NCBI RefSeq assembly: GCF_019649055.1
Contig: NW_026570400.1
Coordinates: forward strand, 1-64,000
From: Paramacrobiotus metropolitanus
Lineage: Eukaryota; Tardigrada; Eutardigrada; Parachela; Macrobiotidae
Length of the DNA: 64,000 bases
Direction of reading: 5' to 3'
Part shown: positions 20,936 to 33,219 of the stretch, in pieces
Position numbering within the stretch: the first letter of the stretch is position 1
Layout: the number at the start of each line of letters is the position of its first letter
Notes under the pieces: generated by a model
Database searches by the model: none
What the model was told of the DNA's origin: nothing
The model's input: the letters and a program-made list of their open reading frames with translations, nothing else
Position numbers and translations under genes: made by a program

Positions 20936-21346
20936 TTATCCCGAGGAATAAATGCGCCAGCACCAGTCGTACAGATGTTTAGCCAGAAACTGACCACTGT
21001 CCGATGGTATACTGTCATAAATAGTTGAAATCGAGAAAACGAACTCGTAGGCAGTAAAATACTGTAGTCCACATCCCTTATTCCCCCTGTTAATTAAATC
21101 TCTTGCAGCAGATAACAATTTCAATATTTCTGCCTTGTACTGCAGTTTTGTCATGTACAATACGTCACTGCCAAATATCAACACATTTGTATAGCCCCGG
21201 CCGGAACAGCATAACACTATTATTAACTGACCGTGAATGCCACTGTTAATCTGATCATCAGGAAAACATATCCGCGGGGCTGGACCAATAAAGCGGCATG
21301 ATGAGATATGGCGGTAAACTTTTTGTGGATTTACCCATAACTTCAT
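20936..21346 (-). CDS. uncertain 136-aa open frame
   Basis: An ATG-initiated frame of 136 aa (MKLWVNPQKVYRHIS...) in a stretch without other genes. It has a hydrophobic patch (QLIIVLCCSG) and a Lys/Leu-rich segment (KLQYKAEILKLLSAARDLIN). I recognise no family and see no clear splice sites. It could be a chance frame or a relic. The rest of 20400-22160 holds nothing I can support. Confidence 0.22.
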   Translation of the reverse strand: MKLWVNPQKVYRHISSCRFIGPAPRICFPDDQINSGIHGQLIIVLCCSGRGYTNVLIFGSDVLYMTKLQYKAEILKLLSAARDLINRGNKGCGLQYFTAYEFVFSISTIYDSIPSDSGQFLAKHLYDWCWRIYSSG

Positions 21347-22163
21347 CCGCCTCTGTTGCGGTCCAATTATGTCGCTTGCGTGACGTCTCCTTTAATAAAC
21401 ACTCGTATTGCTGCAGAAAGAGCGCGCATTTATAGAGTGCGTTACAAGAAATTATTTTAAAGTATAATCTAGCATTAATACATACATATATTTTGCACGC
21501 TTTTGCACTCAAGAAATAGTATAATAATTACTGTCATGTAATCAATCCATTGATGAACTCATTTAAAGAAATATGAACTCATCTAGATCTCTTTCTAAAA
21601 ATACGAACATTTTTATTTACAGTGTAAGTTTGTGATGTTTTTTTTTTAATTAGAAGTCCGTGCACAGGAAAGAATATATGTGGAAAAAGGAGAACCTCAC
21701 GATGACGAAAACTAGGGTCGATATCACCGGTGACTTTATTAGAGTTTTGCCGGCACTCGAACATTTTTATTTGACTACGTTTGTCATATTCCAATCTGGT
21801 GGTTCATAGTTTTTCCAAACAAATTTAATAAGCATACCTACATCGATCTTTCTCTAACCATGGTAAGCAATTAGCATGGCGTGCTCATCGTCGAAAGAAA
21901 AAAAAACCTCTCCTACTCGTAGACGCCTAAAAAATCTTATGGCACAGCGGAAGAATTAATTCGCATTGATCCCAAGCTCAATCGATTAAATTCTTCCTGC
22001 CTGGGATTTGTTTCCAAAAGTGGTGGCGTGACGGCGGATTACACAGACTACATAATTTTTGTTAGCTGGATGATCACAAATTTACAATACGAATATTTTA
22101 CACCAGATATAATGCCGCTGCAGTGAATTCCAGTGTCAGTGTCCTCTGTTTCTGTTCGCTAAA

Positions 22164-24988
22164 ATGACATCACCTCTTGCTACATCTGAGACCGAGGGTC
22201 AGCGAAAACTCCAGGAATTAATAGCCACTGGAGTTGAACAGGGAATAGAGCGTCATTTATTGGGAAACTTCACCCCCGCGATAGGCCCACCTCAACTTCC
22301 GCCAATTAACAATGGATCGCCGATCGATTCTGCTGCCAAAAGCTTCTGGGATAATTTCCGATTCCTGTTAACAGAGCCATGGATACGCGACTTTGGAATG
22401 CCAATATTAGCCATGCTCTTGGTGGCTGAATTGACCGGCCAATTAGGCTTACGTCGGAGACTGTTATCTTTATGGCGTCGATGCGGGGCATATATGGGTT
22501 TGCGTGGGACGGATGAGGAGGCTGAAACTACAATGGATATTATTTTTGAATACGCAGCATTGTGCCAAAATCTGGCCTATATGCTGTACATGACGTTCCA
22601 GCTGTACGAGAATGAACACACCAACGAAGCAGGCATGCCCAATGGTGAGTGCAAGTGGAAACAAAAATAATATCTATAATAAAAGTAAAATACCGGTATC
22701 ATTAAAAAAATCAAAATTTCGAGACATTGTGTGCTTTGGCAAACTAACACCGGACAGGTTTCGGCTATTTTTACCGGACACCGGATAGCTGTTTTTATAC
22801 AAAAAATATTAATGTATGCGTATTTAACTTACTAAAGTCAGCTACCAGAAGGAGCGTGAATCTCCGGCTGCAACTGCTGATTCTTAATCAATAATTCAAT
22901 CAAAAAAGAATAATTTTTCGGAAATTTTCGTGACCATAGGTCAAGCAGGGCGAAAATTGATAGAGATGGGCATCCTGCCATTTGGCAGGTAATACGGCGG
23001 AATTTGTAGAAAATGATGGGCAGTTAGCACTGAGGACCACGACCACTTGGAAGAAATGGTTTGACATGACTCACATTTGTCAGATATTGTGATGGTCATC
23101 GAGATGACCAGTGGTCAAGAATTGATAATATTGGAAAACGTACATTTCTGAGCGGCCATAGGCTAATAAAGTTGCGAAATCCACCTTGTTTATCATCGCG
23201 GAAAATTATTTCGACAAGGGAAAATAACTTTTTAATTTTGTAGACGACGAGCTGATTTCCACATACAAAGGCATGCTGAGCGCCAAAATATCGGTTTTGG
23301 CGGAGAATGGACGTCGAGATGTGGCTAAAGGCCATCAAAGGCATGAAGTAACGAAGAGGGAGCTAAAGGATATACGCCTGGCTGCTGAAAAATCCGATGG
23401 ACTACAACAAATGCTTGAAGGAGCATACGCATTTTTCCGGTTTGCAAGATTCGTTCGGCTTGGTAAGCCAAATTTAGTTTTGTTAATACGTTGATCAACA
23501 TGATACCGATTAATAATTCCTACCTCTGTACTTTTACTTTTATGAACGTTTGTGCAGTTTTTCGTATGTTTAACGGTGTAATAGAAAACAAGAGAAAAAT
23601 AGAAAATAATTCTTATAACAATTGGGCATACCTTTACCTTTATACCTTTGGGTTACCTTTACGCACAATCTAAAACAATTTGTGTGCGATCAGATGTAGA
23701 TAGGTTCTTCTGATTACCAGTCTGTACTGTACGTTTCGTCTTATACCAAAATCACTTGTTTGATGTTTCTGTAAAATCCGTGCAGGTACGTACTTACTCT
23801 TAAGCGCCCGGTTTACATACATGTACATACTGCAGGCACCCCCCTTTTTCAGTGATTTATCCATGTAATTGTTCGATAATTGTTTCCAATCCGCCTGCGC
23901 TTTATTTTAATTACAAAACTGTAATTGAAATATTTTGGAAAAATAAGACATAATTATATCGCACCCTATCCGACGTGATTCGATTAATTATCGATCGGTT
24001 ATGTTTATCAGCTATCGTCTTTTACTGCTATCACTGTTTTGCAAATATTTGGGCGGTTTTGGGCGAATGTTTTGGAAATCAAAAGTGATTTACAGATTTA
24101 CAAAACAGAAAATGTTGTACCGTTGACCAGTGGACGTTGACCTTCCCGTCTCCAGAAAGAAATATACCATAAACTGAACGCAAGAGCGAAAACGTACGCT
24201 AACTGAAGCGCGGACTTGTCCATTGTCAACAGCGTGATGACTCGGTTCTAGTTCTATTAACTTGTATAACTTCGCTTCTGATAAAGAAAATATTTTATCG
24301 TAGCTCCCATTATATATGTTTGTGGTCTATTGTATAGTATGTATTACAACCGACAAACAGGATATATTGTAAATTTGTACCTTATTAAATAAGTTAAATT
24401 GTGCTCGAAATTTTGTGAGCGATAGCTAGGCGGAGCATTTGATCAAAACAGTTTCATGAAGTACGAGTAAAGACGGAACCAGCATCCAGTTCACATTTTG
24501 GAAACTGACAAAGGTGTGCATAAGAGAAACATAAAAAACATGCTTTTAATCTGTTCTGTTTCGAAAACAAAATGTTTTCTGTAAAGAGAATAGCAGAAAA
24601 GCGTGAACCCAGTGTAACTTGTGAGTTGTGACCGTCGGTACAGTAAATAATGCACAATAATTATATCGTGCAATGTATCGTATGAGGAAAAGTAGTACAG
24701 TATTGTAAAGATTGCACTACGAGTAGTATTTTGTGTGGTATTATACATGTACGGTAGAGTATTACTTACTGCAAGGTGGTGCTGGTCGACTGGCTGAATG
24801 TTTTGTCGTTTCTGCCGCTTTATCCTGCATGATTATTATTTGTCAGTACAATTATATTAGCCTGAGCTTTTGTTTTTGCAGACAACACGGGCACACTTGA
24901 GCATCGCCGCGTCATCGATCGCATCCGATCGGACAGCTATACGAGACGGGAGGCTGCAAGACAGGCACTGCCGCCGGGCATCTCATGA
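22164..24988 (+). CDS. unrecognised three-exon protein, 268 aa
   Basis: Exons are 22164-22644, 23244-23462 and 24882-24988. Donors are GTGAGT and GTAAGC, acceptors TTTTGTAG and TTTTTGCAG. All junctions are phase 1 and the joined frame is open to TGA. The N-terminal half has one strongly hydrophobic segment (FGMPILAMLLVAELTG, about residues 78-93) followed by basic GLRRRLLSLWRR, then an aromatic helix (AALCQNLAYMLYMTFQLYEN). Exon 2 is highly charged and likely helical (RRDVAKGHQRHEVTKRELKD). Exon 3 is Arg-rich. I do not recognise the family. A membrane-associated helical protein is an inference. The clean gene model with three consistent junctions is strong evidence that it is real. Confidence 0.75.
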
Positions 24989-25276
24989 TGGCTTGACATT
25001 TTAAAATTTTTTAAAATTCATTTTAAAATGCGAAAAACATTCTAGAAGTCTGGATCCGTACCAAAACAATCTTCATGGTTATGTGCATTTACGTGCAAAC
25101 TTTGAAAGGGATCGGTCCATAATGAGACTTTTGGTACACCTGAATGCATTTAAAGTTTTTGGAATTTTGTTACCCTCATAACTCCGCAACCGGATGTTGC
25201 GCGCGCAATTGGATTTCACAAATATGTATACAATTCTTTTGGCTACAAAATACCATAAAGCAGTGCAAAAAAGTGC

Positions 25277-25360
25277 TTGGGAGTGCGCGACAGCAAAAGT
25301 TCCCGTCAATGTACATGAATTTAGTGCTATGTACCGGGCCAAATCCCTTAAAAAAATGTG
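25277..25360 (+). repeat. dispersed repeat with ATGTACCGGGCCA core, copy 2
   Basis: The core lies at 25329-25341, preceded by GCGACAGCAAAAGTTCCCGT and ATGTACATGAATTTAGTGCT and followed by AAATCCCTTAA. It explains most of a 173-aa minus-strand frame in 25079-25600. Confidence 0.55.
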
Positions 25361-26431
25361 TCCAATGTACGTATAATAATAAAAATTGACTGTTACTAAT
25401 CGAAGAGGCGCATTATGCACCGAGTAGTTTCTCCGGAAATCATTCGGGCTACCAGACCAACTCGGGTCACCGATGTATTCCGAGACAACAGTACGGAAAC
25501 GCATTTTTAAAGAAAAGGAGTAAGGCGTGGAAGGGAACTCACATGTCAGAAGAATGGAAAGCCAGTCAGAAACACATGAGATCGGTCTGGGCATCCACAT
25601 ACAGAGTACTGAAGAACCAAATCTCGAATCAAGAGATATTTCCCAAAAAATAAGGACGTAGGGATATATGAATCTATTGATAATGTGCTAAACTTACTAA
25701 TTCCTGCACCTTTCTCCACTGACCACCAGTTGTCCACACGTCATCACAAAATAGATGAACTCATCATATAGTTGTCTTCAAATTAACGAACTGTTCCTTT
25801 TAGTTTTAATCATATTGTTTTCTTCCGTCTAATGTGGTTGCTTTATGGTAAAAAAATTTACCAAGCTCGATGCGGTCAAAATTACGTTATATACAGTTTG
25901 CAGCTTTACACGGAAGTCTTGTCATGCGACCTGTACTGGGATAATTATTACAAAGAAAAGGTCAGGTGTGAACCGGTCACTGTTTATGTGGCACTGCTAT
26001 CGCCTGTTTTACGTGATTCGAAAAAATTATATTAATGAGCGCGTGGAACTCCACCACAAGTTTTCCCAAACCGGCTTTATATGATCATTATAAATTGTTA
26101 GTGCTCTAAAAGTTATCGCAAAACTACTCACAAAAAGTTTGAAAAACAAAACATACCATATCCTATTCGTATAATTAACACGTATAGCTCATTATCAGAG
26201 CAAATCGCTAACCTACCGAAAAAGAACTTATCAGGAGAAAAAAGGCGATGAAGGTATTGCGCAGTTGACCAGAGCTATACTACACGAGTTTACCGCAAAA
26301 AAGCAGAGCTTCTCAGTTCTCACCAGTAGGAAAAAATATTGAATATCAAAAGCTCGACACTGTCGTAGTTGTACTGCCATATCCACAGAAAAATGGAATA
26401 CGGGTACGTGTAGCACAAAAGATGGATGCAT

Positions 26432-28238
26432 TTAAAGATTCTGGCTTCTCCCAGCTTTTACAATCAACCGAATGGACTGCATTATCCATTCGTGACTGAC
26501 GCCATCCGGCCGGAACCAACATTCGATAGTTCCACTCTCGGTCGCCGTCAAAAAGTTGAAGAGCATGACGGCAACAAACTCCGTTTGGACATCAGTGCTA
26601 TTGCTGCGGTAAAGCTGTTCCGTTAAAGGCGCAATATACGGCCTCTTGCGTGCATAATATGTCCCGTAGGGTTCTTCGGAGGGAGCCCATCGGGTTTCGC
26701 CATTCAGACGCCACATTACTGAATTGCGGATATTCTTCACCGTACTCTGCGGCAGAGGAAGCCGAACATGACACGTGACGTTGAAAAATTCGCCTTCGTT
26801 CACGGATACCTCCTTCATGTTCCGCGAAAAGATTTCGTTAGCGCGAGTGACCTTTACATGAACAGTAAACCGTTTGAGCGGAACAACCCTCTTAAAGCCC
26901 AAATCCGCCGATTCTTCTACGCAGACGACTTCGCCGCCTGATTGCAACGATACATTTAGAATACCTGCACAAAATAAAAAATCTTTACAATGATGTCCAT
27001 AATTTATTGAATTATTTATGGTATACGAGACTCGTACTTACAGATATCCATAATAAAATATATTGTAGTAAATACCTGTATCACACTGAGTACCAATGCG
27101 AGACATGGTACTTGATGTGATGCCGCAGTTGTTTTGTCGAACGAGATCGGTAAGAAACTACTCGTATTTTTTAGAACAGGCGAAAGCCGTTCCTCCTGTT
27201 TTTTTTTTGTTTCAACGTTAAAATTTGGAAAGTTTTCGAGGCAATACTACAAGTGTATTGTGTACTGACCTGCCTCATGCTAATTGGGACAAATCCTTCA
27301 TTTGATTGTGTTTGCAGAGCGAAGCTCACTTTGTAAATTTTGCGTAATAAAGATTTTGTACAGATAAATACCTAAGATCGCCACTCGGCCCCAGTGGGTG
27401 GCGTTATAAAACTGATTATTGGTTCCGTCATCGACGAGACGTTGGCCTTTATGGAATATGGGTATACCCTGATGGGTCCAGGAGATGTCCTTTGCACCGC
27501 CTATGGACGCTTCGCAAGTTAAAATTAGATTTGCGCCAGTTCTTGGTCGATAAATGTGCTCTTCCGTTGCAGAACTTTTGCTGGTAGCTCTCTTATCATG
27601 TTCAGGGAATTTCAGACTGATTCTATCATCTTCCCGGGTATCCCCCGACCGCTGGATGATGTCGTCCACTAAAAAATATTTCATTTTGTATTTGCGTAAT
27701 TCACTTTGAAATTCTGTGGTTTGTAGAAGCACAATCTGCAAAACTTTTAGTCCCGAACACGAACAGACCTTTTTATAAGGTCGAACACATTTATTGTAGC
27801 TGAATTTATTATTACGTATATGCAGTTTTCTTATTTAAATAAATGTCCGGATTGATAACTATATTTTAGTTTTAAAAAATAAAATTATTAACGATAAGTT
27901 AATTTTTAATACATTTGAAGCTTCATACATTCACGATAGGTCAACAACACTACTGTACACACTGCTGTATTAACGATAAGCGTTTAAAATAAGACTAATG
28001 TGCAAGGGTAATTTAATTTTTTTAGCTACGCCTTACGGTTAAGATCTGCATCGCTGAAGGTTGTGGTTGGAGATGTGACTGCAGCGACAGTCGTAATTTT
28101 GCGCATTAAACTGCATGCCTCGCTCCGGTGTCTTGCTGCCCACACACAGGAAAATAATATACAGCAACAGCACAACGAGAAAAAAGAATTGTTCCGCGCA
28201 TTTCTGCTGCAATTATTATCCGAGAAAAGGGCCAACAT
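26432..28238 (-). CDS. secreted protein with two Ig-like domains
   Basis: Three exons: 28238-28037, 27668-27372 and 26964-26432, joined at GTAAGG and GTATTT donors. The sum is 1,032 bases and the frame is open, about 343 aa. Exon 1 carries a Cys-rich hydrophobic core (FFSLCCCCILFSCVW), a likely signal peptide with a long N-region. Ig1 spans exons 2-3: LILTCEASIGGAKDISWTHQG, then RVAILGILNVSLQSGGEVVC, the usual C...W...L...C pattern. Ig2 lies within exon 3: FFNVTCHVRLPLP...VMWRLNG...ESGTIECWF. The frame ends QSIRLIVKAG...TAA with no transmembrane segment. A GTAAAA donor near the end leaves open further exons toward 25 kb. A ligand or adhesion role is generic to the fold; the partner is unknown. 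Confidence 0.72.
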
Positions 28239-28569
28239 CGAAAGACTGCATGAATCAGCCGTTTAGCCCCGTTAGGGGATTCAGAAGTCGAATGCATGGT
28301 TTTGTTAACCTTTGCTATCTCTGAGGTAATAATATTTACTGCAATAGCACCATTTGTGCAATCGCTTGTAATTAAGGCACATGTACTGTACTTATTTAAT
28401 TTTAATTACATTTACTTTGTAATGTAATGTAAACTTTTAAGCAATTACGAATTAGGTAATCATAATTTCAGAGCCTCCTGGGTGTGCGCACACTAGCCTG
28501 CCGACAGAAAGTAAACGTACTGTAAGTACTTACGTTTATTTAGCCAGTATAAGTTGTGTAACTGACATT

Positions 28570-28707
28570 TAGGCAGCGTAGCAACAAATCGGCTACGACT
28601 AAGGAACGCCACACGCATCACCTGCGTTGCCACCGTCCCGTGGACATCATCGAATCCCTGCCGCCGGCTATCATCCCTACGGAGCCGTCATGGTACATGA
28701 CTGGCGG
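28570..28707 (+). pseudogene. relic of Ly6-like exon 3 end
   Basis: One frame reads VDIIESLPPAIIPTEPSWYM followed by a GTAATT donor-like site. It aligns with the stalk end of units A and D (PTTASAWYTTE|GT). The cysteine part upstream is not recognisable. With the piece at 31578 it suggests a decayed fifth unit of the cluster. Confidence 0.4.
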
Positions 28708-28759
28708 TAATTTGCAGTCTCATCATGTCACAGAAAGCAGAAATACGTAGCGGATAACA

Positions 28760-28945
28760 ACTTATACTTCGGTCGACCGAAATTTTCAGTTGTTTTTGAT
28801 ATCGAAAATCATGCAGATTTTTCTGCAGCTTTTTGACAATTCGATCGGATAGCTTAATCCACAATCTCGAGGCACGAGCATTTAAAAGTATGAGTACATA
28901 ATCAAACCCGTTCGAAGTGCGGGAAGCTGACAATGCGATCGCATT
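28760..28945 (-). repeat. dispersed ~190-bp repeat, minus-strand copy
   Basis: Inverse copy of 6658-6845, about 90 percent similar by eye, ending at CAATGCGATCGCATT. Confidence 0.65.
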
Positions 28946-29222
28946 CTGCTTGTTCTTGTAAGTGCGCTGCGAATTGAGAATAGTGTCTCCAGATACAATT
29001 ATCGGACTACAAAGGAAAAGGACGGTTGCGCGAAAACATCATAGTCGTTTACCATTTTTATTGTGTTTTCTGTTTCCGAGTTTGGGGTTCGTAGTTATGA
29101 TAAAGTGCAGATACTTCCTTGAGAATGATTGCAGACAATCAACAGCGCGCAACCGTGTCGCAGGCTGCAGCTACCAGAAGCTGCCTTACGGCGTACGATT
29201 CGGTCACCTCGCAGTTTTGTGT

Positions 29223-29346
29223 CTACTGGCCGGACATGAATATTTCGTTGATCCCGTATATAGTGCCAATTTGCTGATTTGGGCGGTGTCCACTTGTTTT
29301 AGATCAGCGTCACCCAACCATGATCGCGGTGTGCCGTCTGAGTGAA
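29223..29346 (-). pseudogene. relic of last exon of the F-box-like family
   Basis: The minus strand reads FHSDGTPRSWLGDADLKQVD, then TAQISKLALYT. It aligns with the last exon of the intact gene at 47670-48988 (FHSEGEPRSWMNVDLAQVDTTQLSKMALYG). After CTATATAC a two-base shift breaks the frame, yet the following GGGATCAACGAAATATTCAT matches the intact gene in the other frame up to its TAG. Confidence 0.65.
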
Positions 29347-30496
29347 AACACAAAGTTGCCACTTTTGGGAAACACAGAAAACTGTTAAACACTCTTGGCT
29401 GAAATCTACAAATGATCGCATTTACGGGGGAATGGCCGTACATACAGTACATACAGACAGTTTTCATGGTGTTCGCTGGCAAGTGGTCCGTAATGCTAGC
29501 CACCGCAAGTTTCGTGTGGCTGCACAATTTTATCGCGCTGCGCCGGGAGGCAACCAGTTCCCTCGTTTTCTGGCCTGCAGCTGGTACTCGGCGTACGCAT
29601 TTGAGTTAATTCTCCATAATTTTTCGAAACTAGGATCGTTTAATAGGAGCTTTCGGTTTTGTAGGAGGCGACCTTCCAGTTTATACATACAGATAACACC
29701 GTTTAGGTCCGTAGCGTATGGGTTATAATTAAACGATCGTTGATATGCAAAACCGATCGATAATTTGAATTATTGGAGGCAGCTCGAGTACAAGCTGTTC
29801 CTTATTTTTAAAGCTAGTGTTATAATAAAGAGCGATTAGACTGGAAACAATTATCAAAACAACTGCATTGATAAATCATTACTGAAAAGGACAGCTACAG
29901 TAGTAGTATACAGCGGGGGGTGATGAAGTAATCAGGGACCGGCTTGGCCAGATATCCGTCCTGGTTGGCGTTTACAGGAGCATTTCACGGACGTAAATTC
30001 GGTATTGCATAGTAACATTATCATAGCCATTATTCCATAAAATACACAACTAGACTTTCTTATAGACTTTCTTACTACCACAGTGTACCACTCAAGGAAC
30101 GGATTCCAAAAACCGGTACCACAAATTGCGCCTTCATTTATGCACCGCAGATCATCGGAAAACTCTTCAACCAGGTGCATACACTTTGTAGTCGCGCTTT
30201 GATATTATGCCCCCTTTGTCGCGTCCAACAATTTCCGATGTCCTTCTCCGGCCGTCAAAGAACTCTTTACTCTTACCATGGTTTTGTAGGCTGTTTTAAA
30301 TTGCAGCCTATAAAGCCATGCTAAGCGAAAAACCAATATAAGGAAGTTTTCTTCTGTCACCCGCGATGGTGTAGATTGTATCATGCCAAGTGTGCCGATG
30401 GTCAACAAATGTTTTCGTATCAAAAGCAAAACCAGCTGTTGGTTTAATTATTTCTGATTTAACTACGTACGTGTACATTGTTGACCATACCATAAA

Positions 30497-30521
30497 CATA
30501 CCATACCATACCATACCATAA
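30497..30521 (+). repeat. CCATA microsatellite
   Basis: About five perfect or near-perfect units of ACCAT/CCATA. The region 29350-31570 otherwise holds no gene I can support; short minus-strand frames near 29932-30514 lack recognisable features. Confidence 0.7.
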
Positions 30522-31577
30522 ATCGTCCATATCTAGCCTTTGTGACCATAGCCGACAGGAGCCCAGCCAGGCGACGCACTGCCACGTATCCGAAAATAAA
30601 ATCCATTGCCCTTTGGAATTTCTTATCGCTTTCCAGCGAAAACCACTTTGGCCGCCATCACTGACAACACAGATTTCGCGACCCTACGGAATATTCCGGA
30701 GTCTTAGAGCTAAACCTGCGAAACATAACAACTGACCGGGCAGGTTTAGCCACATTAAAGAGTGCAGGAAGATAATGGCAAGTACATAATATGCCTTTAC
30801 TGGCAATATTGTTTGTTAGCCAAACTGTTACGTATCCAGGGTTCGAGAATGAATAAAAATTCACATGATTCGGAGATTCTTTGCTGACTGGCGAAAGACG
30901 AATGAGGTGGGCATTCAGGGTGAAACATCCCTAGTGTTGCACTATTCCCAGCCTGATTAATTAGGCTGGGACCATGCAGTACAGGGGCAGTTTCAGTGAA
31001 CACTAGTGGCAATAAGCGACCGGGAGCTTAAGACGGCCAGCGGTGTCAGCTGTAATTAGAAACATGGTTGACTATGGCATTGTACAAGTACCACCAGAAA
31101 CAGCCACCACTTTGGCTTGCAATGCAGTTGCTTTATATCTCACGTGAAATACTATGGAAATACGAGCAACAATTCAGCTAATAAAAGAACCATATCAGCG
31201 GTCACGACACATGTACAGAGTCTGTACACATAATTCAATAATGCACTATATTGACGATAAATTCGAGACAGGTACTCTGTAGAATCTAAGCCGGTAGCCG
31301 TTCCGTCGATCTTAGCCCTGGATCAATGTAGCGGATCAATCCTTCCGCTGTGCCATATTCAAGATTTTTTAGACGTCTACGAGTAGGAGAGATTTTTCTG
31401 TCAACGATGTGTCTAGCGACGGATCAATGTCTTTGTGGTATGTTTTGTTGGAAAAAGTTTATGGATTATCGGAATGGAAGAACAACAAGAGCAATAGTGC
31501 AAGTGCTTATTATTAACGAAACAGTCACGACAAACGTTGCAAATGTGCGGTATAATTCGCTGTTATACAGTACATGT

Positions 31578-31640
31578 AGTACCTTTCGGATCCATATTTG
31601 TGGATGCCTCAGAAAGCGGAAGATGTCGGAAATTGTTTGA
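31578..31640 (+). pseudogene. relic of Ly6-like tail exon
   Basis: After a CATGTAG acceptor-like site, one frame reads SDPYLWMPQKAEDVGNCL, matching the unit D tail SDPNIWMFQKEEDAVEGL. The conserved first Asp codons are altered and the expected stop is shifted. Confidence 0.5.
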
Positions 31641-32434
31641 AGGTCGTTACGAGATATCTATTGCTTATCCAGTTACGATTTCCCATAATAATTTTTAGTA
31701 TATAGATATACCCGTCTGTGTCACTATTCGGGTCTTAAATATTCTTTACTGCAGCATGCTCCTGTACGTACATATGATGGAACAAAGCGTACCTTTTCCG
31801 CGCCGACAATGTTTTCTTCCTATAGAGCCAGCCAACGTACGACAAGTATCCGACATGGCCGGAAGTATCATGCTGACGGTGGCTCCGTATACATTCATGC
31901 TCCGGAGAAAACATCAAATCGCATTTGTAGCGGTTTCACTGTGATCCGCTAATCAGGCGTCTCGCATCGTTTTATTCGACCCTTGGATTTTTTTTCGGTC
32001 GCCTAGCGGCTTTTTTTACTAGCGTTGCTCTTTAATACTGCTAAGCATACAGATATGTACATGTATTTGCTAGTAGTGCTATAATTATATTAGTTTTGTA
32101 TGTGCTCCATAGTACAGTATTGCCGGCTAATCAATAGTGTACTGCAAAAACTAAAAACCTTACATAATGGCGACGAAAGGCAAGCATGCACATGCGGAAA
32201 TTAAACGGAATTGAAATTAATTGGCCGAGATTTTTTTCTGGTTATTACACTGTGATATTCCGCTGCATTGCAAATACTGCATTTTTTATATGCCCTTGAT
32301 CCAATACGAATCTTTTTCAGAACTTTGATACAACTGACGAAATGAATGTGTTACATTTACAAAAACAACACACTCGTTCGTACTGACTATGTATTGCCGC
32401 ACCTGAGATGAAACTGTCGTGTGGTGTACATAAT

Positions 32435-32893
32435 TCACGGTATGACAACATAATACACCCTCAAAGACCCATAAAAATGTGAGCAGTCTGGATAATTGGT
32501 CAACGTAAAGTTGTGGCGATAGCAGCTGATCGGAGCAAGGCCTCTGAACGCACCGCCCCGTTGGAACCCGATGCCCGGCGGTGGACATGCTGTACTGTAC
32601 AGAGCGGCAGGCGACAACTGGACGGTCAGATCCATTCCAGCTGTCAACAGGAAGTCCATTCGCACACCATACGGGCACATTTGAACATATCCAAACAGCA
32701 TACATACCCGGCCGTTTTCGTGCATTCCCTGCTGCGCTTGGCCACACCGACCCACACGCACATGTACGCAGCTGGCACCGCACTTTTCGGACTCTAAACA
32801 ACTTTCTTTATCAAAACAAACTGCAGATTCGTCTTTCTCGCGACTTTTTACATCTGGCAAGCTAGCCCAAAGGCCGATGAACAGAACGGCCAT
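32435..32893 (-). CDS. putative secreted ten-cysteine protein
   Basis: Open frame from 32914, but the second Met at 32893 gives a textbook signal peptide (MAVLFIGLWASLPDVKS), so I place the start there; about 152 aa. The mature part has ten cysteines: CFDKESC, KCGASC, GRC, VC, MC, TAC, SC, DC, a count typical of disulfide-rich secreted proteins. There is one N-glycosylation site (HNFTL). No introns are needed. I do not recognise the family; the spacing does not match the Ly6-like cluster. A chance frame cannot be excluded, because the opposite strand also holds two overlapping frames of 94 codons. Confidence 0.45.
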   Translation of the reverse strand: MAVLFIGLWASLPDVKSREKDESAVCFDKESCLESEKCGASCVHVRVGRCGQAQQGMHENGRVCMLFGYVQMCPYGVRMDFLLTAGMDLTVQLSPAALYSTACPPPGIGFQRGGAFRGLAPISCYRHNFTLTNYPDCSHFYGSLRVYYVVIP

Positions 32894-33219
32894 CCGGTAA
32901 TTACGTACATACATTGCACAGTGCCGCTACTATGCGATTCTTGGGAAAAACTACCAGTGCCGTCCTCTAGCCTATCCAGTTATGTATGTCCTGGTGGGGT
33001 CGGAACAAGCACCGCACATAACCCTCATCGGCCAGTGTGACTGCCAGCAAGTGTAATCTAACGTGTTTCAACCGTCCAGGACTGTTGGATTACCTGGAGT
33101 AATTCGATTCGGCGATCCTGCACTGTATTAACAGACATCGCAGGTGCGCGACGCATATATAAGAAGTCAATTCTAAGAAATTTTTAAGCTGATAGCTTTT
33201 TTAAGCTGCTTCAGTCTTC

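Noticed and set aside
25079-25600. 173-aa minus-strand frame
   Set aside because: Most of it is a translation of the dispersed ATGTACCGGGCCA repeat; similar peptides arise from the copy at 38.6 kb.
30205-30514. overlapping minus-strand frames (74 and 68 aa)
   Set aside because: No start context, splice sites or recognisable domain; they overlap a CCATA microsatellite.
32286-32865. other frames over the Cys-rich gene (171 aa minus, 94 aa plus)
   Set aside because: They lack a signal peptide and even cysteine spacing; the 32893-32435 frame has both.
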